From contig NZ_CP022579.1 in the NCBI RefSeq assembly GCF_008274805.1, forward strand, positions 372,001-436,000: a stretch of DNA of 64,000 bases. The letters are read 5' to 3'. Shown piece by piece: positions 9,552 to 18,179 of this stretch. The stretch is from Oryzomicrobium terrae (lineage in GTDB: Bacteria; Pseudomonadota; Gammaproteobacteria; Burkholderiales; Rhodocyclaceae). The position numbers and the translations under genes were made by a program. Below the pieces are notes generated by a model that ran no database searches, was not told where the DNA came from, and saw only the letters and a list, made by a program, of their open reading frames with translations. How positions within the stretch are numbered: position 1 is the first letter of the stretch; the number at the start of each line of letters is the position of its first letter.

Positions 9552-9915
9552 TGCTATCTCCGTTGGATGTGCGGTGATCATTCACCATGCCGCCAATAAC
9601 GCGGCAATGACGTAGGAAGTTGACTGAAAATTTACGTTGACCGATCCGACAGTCGGTCGCGCATGGTCGAGATGGCGGCAAATAACAGCCGGTTCGCTGC
9701 CCAATGCCTGGACTTCGCTGTCAGATGTCTGCATAATTCCGCGCCAAAACAATGTGTTGCAAAACGTAAATGGCGTTTTCAGGCCCTGCCGGGACGGCGC
9801 ATCATTCGTCCTGTGGATTGATCGCCATGTTTTCACTGCGCTCCCGTTCCATTCCCGAATTCAAGACTTTCCCCGCCGCGAGGCCGCTGGCGGGCCGTTG
9901 CCGTTTTTTCTCCCC
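9552..9915. other. Divergent intergenic region
   Basis: This 364-base gap separates a minus-strand hypothetical gene and the plus-strand acyltransferase gene, so it should hold both promoters. It contains an inverted repeat at 9639-9658. It is richer in A/T than its surroundings around 9620-9780. The reading frame open across it lacks a ribosome binding site and a recognisable protein, and I do not call it a gene. Confidence 0.5.
9639..9658. promoter_or_regulatory. Nested inverted repeat, possible operator
   Basis: GACCGA and TCGGTC are 20 bases end to end and enclose a perfect inner palindrome CCGAC-A-GTCGG. It lies 88 bases upstream of the divergent hypothetical gene and about 260 bases before the acyltransferase gene. 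There is no T-tract, so an operator is more likely than a terminator. No regulator gene is adjacent. Confidence 0.35.
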
Positions 9916-10986
9916 ATGAACGCCGCAAATGTTTCTTCCTCCGGAGGCCCCGTGAGTCCCTCCCCCCGGCGGATGCCCTTGATCGATGCCTTCAAGGCCA
10001 TCGCGTCCCAGTTGATCGTCCTGCATCACCTGTCCAGCTACGGTCCCCTGTCCGAATCGGCCCGGGAACTGGCGCCCCAGCTGCTCGACTGGATGTACGA
10101 CTACGCCCGGGTGGCGGTGCAGGTGTTTCTCGTCATCGGCGGCTTCCTGGCCGCCAAGGGGCTGGCGCCCCAGGGCGAATCGGTGGTGCAACAGCCTCTA
10201 GCGCTGATCTGGAAGCGCTATCGCCGCCTGGTGCTGCCCTACTTGGCGGCCCTGGGGGTGGGCATCACCTGTGCCGCCCTGGTGCGCCTGTGGCTGTGGG
10301 ACGGCTGGGTGCCTTCGGCGCCGACCCTGCCGCAACTGGCGGCCCACGCTCTGCTGCTGCATAGCGTGCTCGACCAGGAGGCCTTGTCGGCCGGGGTCTG
10401 GTACGTCGCCATCGATTTCCAGCTGTTCGCCCTGATGGTCCTGACCCTGTGGCTGTCCGGCAAGGCCGGGGCTCTGGCCGGCCAGGTGCGCCGCCTGACT
10501 CCGGTGCTGGTGGGTGTGCTGGCGGTAGCCTCCCTGTTCCACTTCAACCGCAACGAAGTGTGGGACGAGTGGGCCATTTACTTCTTTGGCTCCTACGCCA
10601 TGGGCGCCTTGGCCTACTGGGCTGCCGACGACGACCGTTCGCCCCTATGGTTGGGGGTGCTGGCGGCCATCGTGATCGGCGCCCTGGTGATCGATTTCCG
10701 CCTGCGCATCGCCGTCGCCCTGGCGGTGGCCCTGGCCCTCGGCGTGGGGCGGCGCACCGGTGCCCTGGAAGCCTGGCTGGACGTGCGTCCCCTGGCCTAC
10801 CTGGGCAAGATTTCCTACTCGGTGTTCCTCTTCCATTTCCCGGTGGTGATGGTCATGAACGCCGTGATTCCCCACCTGGTGCCGCGCAACCCCACCGCCA
10901 GCGCCATCGGCCTGGTTCTGGCCTGGGGCGTCAGCGTCGCCGCCGGCGCCTTCTTCTTCCGTTTGGTGGAAAGCCGGGTGCGCTGA
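9916..10986 (+). CDS. Acyltransferase 3 family membrane protein (OafA/YrhL-like)
   Basis: Encodes 356 residues with about ten hydrophobic helices. The acyltransferase-3 hallmark appears near the N-terminus (LIDAFKAIASQLIVLHHL, corresponding to the usual R/K-x10-H pattern), and the late YSVFLFHFP helix is typical. Such enzymes O-acetylate or O-acylate polysaccharide, O-antigen or peptidoglycan-linked sugars across the inner membrane. The ATG at 9916 is used because the upstream frame has no credible protein. There are no glycosyltransferase or polysaccharide neighbours, so the acceptor is unknown. A hairpin terminator follows at 11047. Confidence 0.85.
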   Translation: MNAANVSSSGGPVSPSPRRMPLIDAFKAIASQLIVLHHLSSYGPLSESARELAPQLLDWMYDYARVAVQVFLVIGGFLAAKGLAPQGESVVQQPLALIWKRYRRLVLPYLAALGVGITCAALVRLWLWDGWVPSAPTLPQLAAHALLLHSVLDQEALSAGVWYVAIDFQLFALMVLTLWLSGKAGALAGQVRRLTPVLVGVLAVASLFHFNRNEVWDEWAIYFFGSYAMGALAYWAADDDRSPLWLGVLAAIVIGALVIDFRLRIAVALAVALALGVGRRTGALEAWLDVRPLAYLGKISYSVFLFHFPVVMVMNAVIPHLVPRNPTASAIGLVLAWGVSVAAGAFFFRLVESRVR

Positions 10987-11046
10987 TTACCGCCTCCCCC
11001 GGCCCACTGCGTGCCGTGCGGGCCTAGTCCTAGGCTGGTACCCTGT

Positions 11047-11075
11047 CGGCCGGTCCCTCATGGACCGGCCGTTTT
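11047..11075 (+). terminator. Rho-independent terminator of the acyltransferase gene
   Basis: A 10-bp perfect stem CGGCCGGTCC / GGACCGGCCG, loop CTCAT, is followed by TTTT. It lies 61 bases after the acyltransferase stop and before rlhA. Confidence 0.85.
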
Positions 11076-11139
11076 CCATTTGTCGCCCTGTCCCGGCCCG
11101 GGCCCTGCCCGCCCGGGGGTTTTGCCCCGATTGCTCCCG

Positions 11140-13086
11140 ATGTCCGCCATGTCCGCTCCTTTCTCCGCCCCGGCCGCCGCACCGCGCCGCCACCTCGAAC
11201 TGCTCGCCCCGGCCAAGAACGCCGATTTCGGCATCGAAGCCATCAACCACGGGGCGGACGCGGTGTACATCGGCGGTCCCGCCTTCGGTGCCCGCTCGAA
11301 TGCCGGCAACAGCGTGGCCGACATCGCCCGGCTGGCCGCCCACGCCCACCGCTACAACGCCCGGGTGCTGGTGGCGCTCAACACCATCCTGCGCGACGAT
11401 GAGCTGGAGCCGGCCCGGCGCCTGGCCTGGCAGATGTACGAGGCCGGTGCCGACGCCCTCATCCTCCAGGACATGGGGTTGCTGGAACTGGACCTGCCGC
11501 CGATCCAGCTGCACGCCAGCACCCAGACCGACATCCGCAGCGTGGACAAGGCCCGCTTCCTTCAGGACGTGGGTTTTTCCCAGATCGTTCTGGCCCGAGA
11601 GCTGACCCTCAAGCAGATAGAGAAGATCACCGCCGGCACCGACGTGGCCCTGGAATTTTTCGTGCACGGCGCCCTGTGCGTCGCCTACAGCGGCCAGTGC
11701 TACATCAGCCACGCCCACACCGGCCGTTCCGCCAACCGGGGCGACTGCTCCCAGGCCTGCCGCCTGCCCTACGATCTGGAAGGGGCCGACGGCCAGCTGA
11801 TCGCCCAGGATAAGCACCTGCTGTCGATGAAGGACAACGACCAGTCGGCCAACCTGCGCGCCCTGGCCGATGCCGGCATCTCCTCGTTCAAGATCGAGGG
11901 GCGGCTCAAGGACCTGTCCTACGTCAAGAACATCACCGCCCACTACCGCACCCTGCTCGACGGCATCATGGAAGAAGCGCCTCAGTACCGGCGCAGTTCC
12001 GCCGGCCGTTGCACCTTCTTCTTCACCCCCCAGCCGGACAAGACCTTCAACCGGGGTTCCACCGACTATTTCGTGAACGACCGCCAGCACGGCATCGGCG
12101 CCTTCGATACCCCCAAGTTCTCCGGTACCCGCATCGGCACCGTTGGCGAAGTCGGCCTGGGCTGGTTCGTCGCCGAGGTCGATGCGGGAATCGAGCCGCT
12201 GCACAACGGCGACGGCCTGTCGTTCTTCGACAGCGAGCAGGAATTGGTCGGGGTGCGCATCAACCGGGCCGAGCCGCTGGCCAGCGGCCAGTCGTCTTCC
12301 CGGTTGTATCGCCTCTTCGTCAGCGAGGTGCCCGAGGCTCTGCAAACCGGGCAAGTCCTTTACCGCAACCGGGATCAGGCCTTCGAACGGGCCCTGGAAA
12401 AGAAATCCGCCGAGCGGCGGGTGGCGGTGCGCATGCACTTCACCGAGACCGCCGACGGCTTCGCCCTGGTGCTGGCCGACGAGGACGGCGTCACCACCAC
12501 TGCCCGGGTGGTCCATGCCCACGAACCCGCCCAGAACGGTGAACGCGCCCTGGCCAGCATCCGCGAGCACCTGGGCAAGCTGGGCACGACCTTGTACGCG
12601 GCAGCCGAGGCGGACATCGCCCTGGACCTGGCCCAACCCTGGTTCATCCCTGCTGGGGTGTTAAACGGCCTGCGCCGGGATGCCGTGGCGGCCCTCGACG
12701 CGGCCCGCGCTGCTGCCTACCGGCGTCCGCCCCGGGCGGCGGCGGTGGAGCCGCCGGTGCCCTACCCGGACGACGAGCTCACTTACCTGGGCAACGTGTA
12801 CAACGACCAGGCCCGGGCCTTCTACGCCAAGCATGGCGTGCGGCTGATCGAATCGGCCTACGAGGCCAACGAGGAAACCGGGGCGGTGTCGCTGATGATC
12901 ACCAAGCACTGCCTGCGCCACGACTTCAACCTGTGCCCGAAGGAAGTGAAGGGCATCAAGGCCGATCCCCTGACCCTGATCAACAACAACGAGCGGCTGA
13001 CCCTGCGCTTCGACTGCGTCAAATGCGAGATGCACGTGGTCGGCAAGCTGCGCAAGAACCGGGTGATCTCCCTGGTCGCCCGCTGA
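11140..13086 (+). CDS. rlhA: 23S rRNA 5-hydroxycytidine synthase RlhA (U32 peptidase family)
   Basis: Encodes 648 residues, matching E. coli RlhA (YdcP, about 650) rather than the shorter TrhP/UbiU/UbiV relatives. The U32 core begins LELLAPAKNADFGIEAI and carries the family signature EFFVHGALC...GQCYIS, with the further cysteines GDCSQACRLPY. These probably bind an iron-sulfur cluster. A long C-terminal extension ends with another cysteine-bearing domain (NLCPKEVKG, CVKCEM). RlhA hydroxylates C2501 of 23S rRNA in E. coli, using prephenate-linked chemistry and responding to iron. Two start codons (11140 and 11149) are possible; neither has a strong ribosome binding site. Confidence 0.9.
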   Translation: MSAMSAPFSAPAAAPRRHLELLAPAKNADFGIEAINHGADAVYIGGPAFGARSNAGNSVADIARLAAHAHRYNARVLVALNTILRDDELEPARRLAWQMYEAGADALILQDMGLLELDLPPIQLHASTQTDIRSVDKARFLQDVGFSQIVLARELTLKQIEKITAGTDVALEFFVHGALCVAYSGQCYISHAHTGRSANRGDCSQACRLPYDLEGADGQLIAQDKHLLSMKDNDQSANLRALADAGISSFKIEGRLKDLSYVKNITAHYRTLLDGIMEEAPQYRRSSAGRCTFFFTPQPDKTFNRGSTDYFVNDRQHGIGAFDTPKFSGTRIGTVGEVGLGWFVAEVDAGIEPLHNGDGLSFFDSEQELVGVRINRAEPLASGQSSSRLYRLFVSEVPEALQTGQVLYRNRDQAFERALEKKSAERRVAVRMHFTETADGFALVLADEDGVTTTARVVHAHEPAQNGERALASIREHLGKLGTTLYAAAEADIALDLAQPWFIPAGVLNGLRRDAVAALDAARAAAYRRPPRAAAVEPPVPYPDDELTYLGNVYNDQARAFYAKHGVRLIESAYEANEETGAVSLMITKHCLRHDFNLCPKEVKGIKADPLTLINNNERLTLRFDCVKCEMHVVGKLRKNRVISLVAR

Positions 13087-13190
13087 GGGTGGGGGCGTGG
13101 TGGGGCGCTGCCGGCACGCGGCCGGTCTGATGGCCTGACGATCTGAGGAAGGGGCTGCCGGCGGCGGCGCCGGACCCGGCCCTCCACCAA

Positions 13191-13400
13191 TCAATAGTGG
13201 GGCGGGATCTCGTCGCGCAGGTTACGCCCCTCGCCGGGGCCAGCGGCCTGGACCTGCTGGTGCAGTTCGCGCAGCTGGCGTTGCAGCAGCTCGATCTGTT
13301 CTTGCTGGCGGAACACGGTCAGGTTGAGGGTTTCCAGCAGATCTTCGGCGTAGGCGAGCTTGATTTCCAGTTCGTTCAGGCGGGTGTGGTCGGCATCCAT
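13191..13400 (-). CDS. slyX: SlyX family protein
   Basis: Encodes 69 residues forming one long coiled coil (heptads from residue 5 to about 50, with RLNELEIKLAYAEDLLETLN and RQQEQIELLQRQLREL), then a polar tail ending PPHY, which is characteristic of SlyX. Function in the cell is poorly known in the family. It converges with rlhA across a 104-base gap. The ribosome binding site (GGAGCTGCC) before ATG is adequate. Confidence 0.9.
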   Translation of the reverse strand: MDADHTRLNELEIKLAYAEDLLETLNLTVFRQQEQIELLQRQLRELHQQVQAAGPGEGRNLRDEIPPHY

Positions 13401-13597
13401 GGCAGCTCCGGGTGTTCTTGCGGCGGGCTGGGATTGTAGCGCCTGAGCGGGGGCGGTACGGCCCTAGCGTGCTTGGCAGTGCTCGGGATTGTCGCGTCAG
13501 GAGAGGATGCCGCCTGAGGACACCACCCCGTGGCGGCAATTCTTGCCGCCGCCCCGGGCGATGAGCACCAGGGCTGGCCCCGTGGCCGGAGGCGAGC

Positions 13598-14119
13598 TTA
13601 GGCGAGCAGGCCGGTGGCCGACTTGTAATCGTTGGGCAGGCGGGCGTTGAACGCCTGGAGCTTGTCGTAGATTTCGGCCGGCGGGGTGCCCTTGGCCCGT
13701 TCGGTTTCATAGAGCGCGATGCGCTGTTGCCGCACCGCCGAAATCTGGCTGTCCATGGACACCTGATAGGACGTATCGGTGACCGGAGTTCCGTTGGCAA
13801 AGCGGGTGTTGGCCCAGTTGTTCTTGTCGGTGCGCACCGCCAGGGCCTCCTGGCCGTAGGCCAGTTGCTGGGCCAGTTGGCTGGCCAGGACCGGGTCGTT
13901 TTGCGCTGCCGTGCGCAGCTTTTCCTTGTCCTGCTCCAGGTCCTTGACCCGTTGCAGGGCCGCCTTGGCGTCGGCGCTGATGGAAATACGCGCCGACGGG
14001 GTGGCGCTGTCGCCGCTGACGCTGTCGGCCACCGCGCCAACCGCCGAGGCGATGCCGGATACCACCGAGGACACGGCGCGCACGCCGACGCCGGCCAAGA
14101 GACTCGCAGTGCTGAACAT
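13598..14119 (-). CDS. Hypothetical protein with N-terminal hydrophobic segment and coiled coil
   Basis: Encodes 173 residues. The first 35 residues are Ala/Val/Gly/Ser-rich and weakly hydrophobic, without an evident cleavage site. A charged helix (about 50-90) follows, and the rest is polar. I do not recognise the family; the sequence has the look of filamentous-surface or flagellar-export-associated small proteins, but nothing proves it. It stands alone, divergent from the PotD-like gene, with repeat locus B just upstream of its start. Translation from the ATG at 14119 has a fair ribosome binding site (GGGGTTCCGTC region is weak). Confidence 0.6.
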   Translation of the reverse strand: MFSTASLLAGVGVRAVSSVVSGIASAVGAVADSVSGDSATPSARISISADAKAALQRVKDLEQDKEKLRTAAQNDPVLASQLAQQLAYGQEALAVRTDKNNWANTRFANGTPVTDTSYQVSMDSQISAVRQQRIALYETERAKGTPPAEIYDKLQAFNARLPNDYKSATGLLA

Positions 14120-14203
14120 GACGGAACCCCGAAAATAATCGGGAACTGTTCAGCAACGTCCGTGCCAGAGTAAAGGAATACGCCTTCGGCATAGCAATTC
14201 GCG

Positions 14204-14320
14204 CCGCGCCAACGGGGTTTTCTCCCAGGTGCTACCTGGAAATCCGCGCCATTGCTTGCTCTGCGAGGAGCCACCTTGGAGACCCGCGTCGATACTGGTT
14301 CTCCAAAGGGGCAGCCACGG
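14204..14320 (+). repeat. Dispersed 40-nt repeat, locus B (three units)
   Basis: Units start at 14204 (CCGCGCCAACGGGG...), 14244 (CCGCGCCATTGCTTG...) and 14284 (CCGCGTCGATACTGG...), exactly 40 bases apart. Unit 2 aligns base by base over 37 positions with unit 5941-5977 of locus A. The array sits in the 364-base gap (14120-14483) between divergent genes; the remainder of the gap shows no gene and must hold both promoters. Confidence 0.65.
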
Positions 14321-14483
14321 GATCGAGGCGGGGCGCGGCGTTGCGCCAAGGTGGCAAAAACTGCCGGGTTTCCGGTGACTACGGGATAACATTTGACCAA
14401 AAATCGGCGATGATGCCGGCACAACAACAGGCTGCGACCCGAATGCCACGGGAGCGGCCACTCGCTTTCGAGTCCCCCCGACA

Positions 14484-15566
14484 ATGCCGCTCCCAAGGTT
14501 GAATAGCCTCCTCGCCCATGGCGCCAGCATGGCCCGCGCCGTGGCCGTGCTGGCCGCCCTGGCGCTCCTGCCGTTCGCCCCGCCGGCGGCCGCCCAGACC
14601 AAGGAAACCCTGCGGGTCCTGGCGTGGCCGGGCTATGCCGATACCGACTTGGTCCGGGTGTTCGAGCGGCGCTACGGCGTGCACGTCGAGATCACCCTGG
14701 TGGACTCGGACGATGCCCTGTGGGACCGGTTGCGTGCCAATCGGGGCGCGGATTTCGACGTGTTCGCCGCCAATACCGCCGAACTGCGCCGCATCATCGA
14801 CGAAGGCCTGGCCCAGCCCCTGGACCTGGCCCTGATCAGCAACGTCAGCCGGCAACTGCCCCGCTTCCGCGACCTGTCGTCCCTGCCCGGGGTGGTGCGG
14901 CGCGGCCAGGTCTATGCCATTCCCTACACCTATGGGGAAATGGGCCTGATCTACGACCGCAAGCTGGTGCCCGAGGCGCCGACGTCCCTGACCGCCCTGT
15001 GGGACCCGCGCTTCCAGGGGCGTGTGCTCGCCTACAACGGCAGCAGCCACAACTTCTCCCTGGCCGCCATGTCCCTGGGCAGCAAGACGCCGTTCCGCAT
15101 TGCCCCGGCCGAGACCCGCAAGATGATCGAACGCCTGGTGGCCCTGCGCCGCAACGTCCGTACCTTCTACACCTCGCCGGAAGAGTCCGTGGAGCTGTTC
15201 CGGGAAAACCGGGTAGCCCTGATGTTCGCCAACTATGGCGTGCAGCAGCTGCAACTGCTGCAAAAAGCCGGGCTGGATGTGGGTTACGTCATTCCCCGCG
15301 AAGGGGCGCTGGCCTGGCTGGATTGCTGGGCCATCACCCGGGGGGCGCGTAACCGGCGCCTGGCCGAGCAATGGATCAACTACACCCTGGAAGAGCCGGT
15401 CAGCACGGCCTTGACCGAGCGCCAGGGGTTGGCCAACACGCTGCACGAACCGGCCCACCTGGCCGAGGGCGCCCGTCTGTTCTGGCTGGAGCCGGTGGAG
15501 GACGCGGAGCGTCGGGCGGCCCTGTGGCGGCGGATCATCGCCGGCGATCCGCCGGAGCGCTTTTGA
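14484..15566 (+). CDS. PotD-like periplasmic polyamine-binding protein
   Basis: Encodes 360 residues with a signal peptide (hydrophobic core ALALLPFAPPAAAQ; an in-frame ATG at 14529 would give a more compact one). The fold is that of a spermidine/putrescine-type binding protein: LRVLAWPGYADTD at the start of the mature protein, then YAIPYTYGEMGLIYD, LWDPRFQGRV and LDCWAIT. No PotABC permease or ATPase genes are nearby. Instead the stop overlaps the start of a membrane diguanylate cyclase (TGATG). This suggests a sensor rather than a transport role, like the NspS-MbaA pair of Vibrio. The ligand is not determinable by eye. Confidence 0.85.
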   Translation: MPLPRLNSLLAHGASMARAVAVLAALALLPFAPPAAAQTKETLRVLAWPGYADTDLVRVFERRYGVHVEITLVDSDDALWDRLRANRGADFDVFAANTAELRRIIDEGLAQPLDLALISNVSRQLPRFRDLSSLPGVVRRGQVYAIPYTYGEMGLIYDRKLVPEAPTSLTALWDPRFQGRVLAYNGSSHNFSLAAMSLGSKTPFRIAPAETRKMIERLVALRRNVRTFYTSPEESVELFRENRVALMFANYGVQQLQLLQKAGLDVGYVIPREGALAWLDCWAITRGARNRRLAEQWINYTLEEPVSTALTERQGLANTLHEPAHLAEGARLFWLEPVEDAERRAALWRRIIAGDPPERF

Positions 15567-17386
15567 TGCCCTGGCCCGCCCTGCGCCTGCCGCGTATCGG
15601 CATCGGCCTCAAGCTGGGCCTGTTGCTGGCCAGCTTCGCCATTCTGGCGGCCGGCCTGACCGGCTACTACTCCTACAGCCAGAGCCGTGCCCTGCTGGTG
15701 AGCGCGGCCGAACGGGAGCTGATGACTGCCACCCAGGTGTTGGGGCGGCGCCTGGTGGTGAGCCTGGCCCGCGTCGCGGACGACGTGCGTCTGCTGACCC
15801 AGGAACCGGCCACCCGGCGCATCGTTTCAGGCGGCCGGGGTGAGACCGGCGCCGCCCAGGACAGCCTGGCGGAGACGTTTGCCGCCATGCTGCGGGTCCA
15901 TCCCGAGTATTTCCAGGTGCGGCTGATCGGTGCCGCCCAGCACGGCCGCGAGGTGGTCCGGGTGGATCGGGACGATGCCCGGCTGGTACGGGTGACGGGG
16001 GAACTGCTCCAGGAAAAGGGCTACTACCCCTACGTCTTTCGCACCCTGGAGCTGCCCGGGGGCCAGGTGTACCTGTCGCCCATCGTCATCAACCACGAAC
16101 AAGGTGCCCATTCCGGACTGAACAAACCGTCGCTGCAGGTGGCTTCGCCGGTGCTCGGCCGCGACGGCAAAGTGTGGGGGCTGGTGGTCATCAACATTGA
16201 CGTCAATGGCCTGTTCGAGCTGCTCAAGACCGATCTGCCCGACGATTTCTGGCTGTACCTGACCAACGAACGGGGCGATTTCCTGATCCATCCCCAGGCC
16301 GACCTGGCCTTCGGCTTCGACCGGGGGCGGCGGGTTCTGGTCCAGGACACCTATCCGGCGGTGCAGGCCCTGCTCGACCACCGGGCCAAGAGCCTCGTCA
16401 CCCGCGCCGAGCAGACCGTCGGCCCCGTACCGACGGATGCGGTGGCCGCCTTCGTTCGCCTCTCCGTGGGCGATCCTGCCGAGGGACGCTTCCTCGTGCT
16501 CGGCCTGTCCCAGCCCCTCGGCAACATCCTGCACGATGTCCAGCAGCTCGGGCGCACCACCTGGCAACTGGTGCTCGGTTTCAGCCTGCTCGCCTTGCTG
16601 ATGGCCGGGCCCGTGTCCCGGGCGGTGATCCGGCCGGTGAACATGCTGGTGGCGGCCGCCCAGCGCTTTTCCCGGGAGCACGTCATGGGCGAGTTGCCGG
16701 TGGCGCGCCGTGACGAGTTCGGCCTGCTGGCGCGCAGCTTCCAGGAGATGCAGACCCAAATCGGCGCCCACCTCGACGAGCTGTACGCCAGCCGCAGCCA
16801 GCTCGACCACCTGGCCCGTCACGACCCCCTCACCGGCCTGCCCAACCGGCGCCTGTTCGCCGAGCGGCTGGAACACGCCGTGGCCGCGGCGCGACGCAAG
16901 AACGAAGCCCTGGCGGTACTGTTCATCGACCTGGACCGTTTCAAGGAAATCAACGATACCCTGGGCCACGCGGTAGGCGACCTGGTGCTCAAGGAAACGG
17001 CCCAGTTGCTGCGCTCGGCGGTACGGGAGGTGGATACGGTAGCGCGCTTGGGCGGCGACGAATTCGTCATCCTGTTCGACGTGGTGGACGATCCGCGTCA
17101 TGTGGCCGGGGTGGCGGAAAAGCTGCTGCAGCGGTTCCAGTCGCCGCTCCACGTGGCCGGGCGGGACCTGACCGTCCACGCCAGCATGGGCATCAGCCTC
17201 TACCCGGAGGACGGCAACGACGCCAACGCCCTGATCCATTCCGCCGACATCGCCATGTACCGGGCCAAGCACCAGGGGCGCAACACCTTCCGCTTCCATG
17301 AGACCCTGCGCTCCCACGCCGCGGACACCCCGGGTCCGAGCGACGTCACGCCGGAACCGGCCCAGCCGACCCCTGCCGTAGAATAG
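15566..17386 (+). CDS. Membrane diguanylate cyclase (CACHE-HAMP-GGDEF)
   Basis: Encodes 606 residues: first membrane helix about 12-34, a large periplasmic double-CACHE-like sensor domain (about 35-330), second helix about 331-353, HAMP (about 350-403), then a GGDEF domain with DPLTGLPNRR and the active GGDEF at 496-500. A product-inhibition I-site RxxD (REVD) sits five residues upstream. It makes cyclic di-GMP from two GTP. Its ATG overlaps the stop of the PotD-like gene by one base, so the two are translationally coupled and probably form a two-part sensor. No EAL domain is present. Confidence 0.92.
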   Translation: MPWPALRLPRIGIGLKLGLLLASFAILAAGLTGYYSYSQSRALLVSAAERELMTATQVLGRRLVVSLARVADDVRLLTQEPATRRIVSGGRGETGAAQDSLAETFAAMLRVHPEYFQVRLIGAAQHGREVVRVDRDDARLVRVTGELLQEKGYYPYVFRTLELPGGQVYLSPIVINHEQGAHSGLNKPSLQVASPVLGRDGKVWGLVVINIDVNGLFELLKTDLPDDFWLYLTNERGDFLIHPQADLAFGFDRGRRVLVQDTYPAVQALLDHRAKSLVTRAEQTVGPVPTDAVAAFVRLSVGDPAEGRFLVLGLSQPLGNILHDVQQLGRTTWQLVLGFSLLALLMAGPVSRAVIRPVNMLVAAAQRFSREHVMGELPVARRDEFGLLARSFQEMQTQIGAHLDELYASRSQLDHLARHDPLTGLPNRRLFAERLEHAVAAARRKNEALAVLFIDLDRFKEINDTLGHAVGDLVLKETAQLLRSAVREVDTVARLGGDEFVILFDVVDDPRHVAGVAEKLLQRFQSPLHVAGRDLTVHASMGISLYPEDGNDANALIHSADIAMYRAKHQGRNTFRFHETLRSHAADTPGPSDVTPEPAQPTPAVE

Positions 17387-17460
17387 CGCCGGCTCCGCCA
17401 CCGGGTCGGGCCCGTGCCCGTTACCCGAGCCTTCCCTCCGCCTCCGGCCCGTCTTTCCCC

Positions 17461-18078
17461 ATGCCTACCGCCGCAACCCAACCCGTCGTCCGCCATACCC
17501 TGCTCGAGGATGTCCAGGCGCTCCTCATCGGTCCCCTGTTCGTCGCCCTTTCGGTGGTCCTGTTCCGCCACGCCGGGCTGCTCACTGGCGGCACCGCCGG
17601 TCTGGCCTTTCTCGCCCACTACGCCACCGGCCTGGCCTTCGGCCCCCTGTTCTTCCTCATCAACCTGCCGTTCTATTTCTTCGCCGTGCGTGCCCTGGGC
17701 TGGGTGTTCACCATCAAGACCTTCATCGCCGTGGCGCTGCTCTCCCTGTACAGCGAACTGCTCCCCAGCCTGATCCATTTCGACGTCCTGAACCCCCTCT
17801 TCGCCGGGGTGATGGGGGGCTTTCTCACCGGCATCGGCCTGCTCATCCTGGTGCGCCACAAGGCCAGCCTGGGCGGTCTCGGCGTACTCGCCATCTACCT
17901 GCAGGAGACCCGCGGCTGGCGTGCCGGCAAGGTGCAGATGGCGGCCGACCTGGCGATCGTCGGCACCGCATTCCTGGTGCGTTCCCCCGACCTGGTGGCG
18001 ATCTCGGTGCTTGGCGCCGTGGCACTCAATCTGGTCATTGCGGTCAATCACAAACCGGGGCGCTACGTCGGCATGTGA
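17461..18078 (+). CDS. YitT family membrane protein
   Basis: Encodes 205 residues with about five hydrophobic helices and the Gly-rich LTGGTAGLAFLAHY and GGFLTGIGLLILVRHKAS segments of the YitT/DUF161 family. Molecular function is unknown; some relatives are linked to transport. It follows the cyclase gene by 74 bases and precedes a second cyclase gene by 101, all on the same strand, without a visible terminator between. No DUF2179 ligand-binding tail is present, so it is the short form. Confidence 0.85.
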   Translation: MPTAATQPVVRHTLLEDVQALLIGPLFVALSVVLFRHAGLLTGGTAGLAFLAHYATGLAFGPLFFLINLPFYFFAVRALGWVFTIKTFIAVALLSLYSELLPSLIHFDVLNPLFAGVMGGFLTGIGLLILVRHKASLGGLGVLAIYLQETRGWRAGKVQMAADLAIVGTAFLVRSPDLVAISVLGAVALNLVIAVNHKPGRYVGM

Positions 18079-18179
18079 GATGGGGACGGAGCCGCCTTTG
18101 TTATGATGAATGGGTTGTTGTAGTGGCTCCGGCCCCGCAGCGGGTGCCGGTCCGATGGTCCCACCGGTGAGACGCGGCC

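Noticed and set aside
9637-9915. N-terminal extension of the acyltransferase frame from an ATG at 9637
   Set aside because: No ribosome binding site, no protein-like sequence, and the family start fits the ATG at 9916.
14204-14320. Periodic repeats considered as a CRISPR array
   Set aside because: The units are directly adjacent and diverged along their whole length, with no unique spacers and no cas genes nearby.
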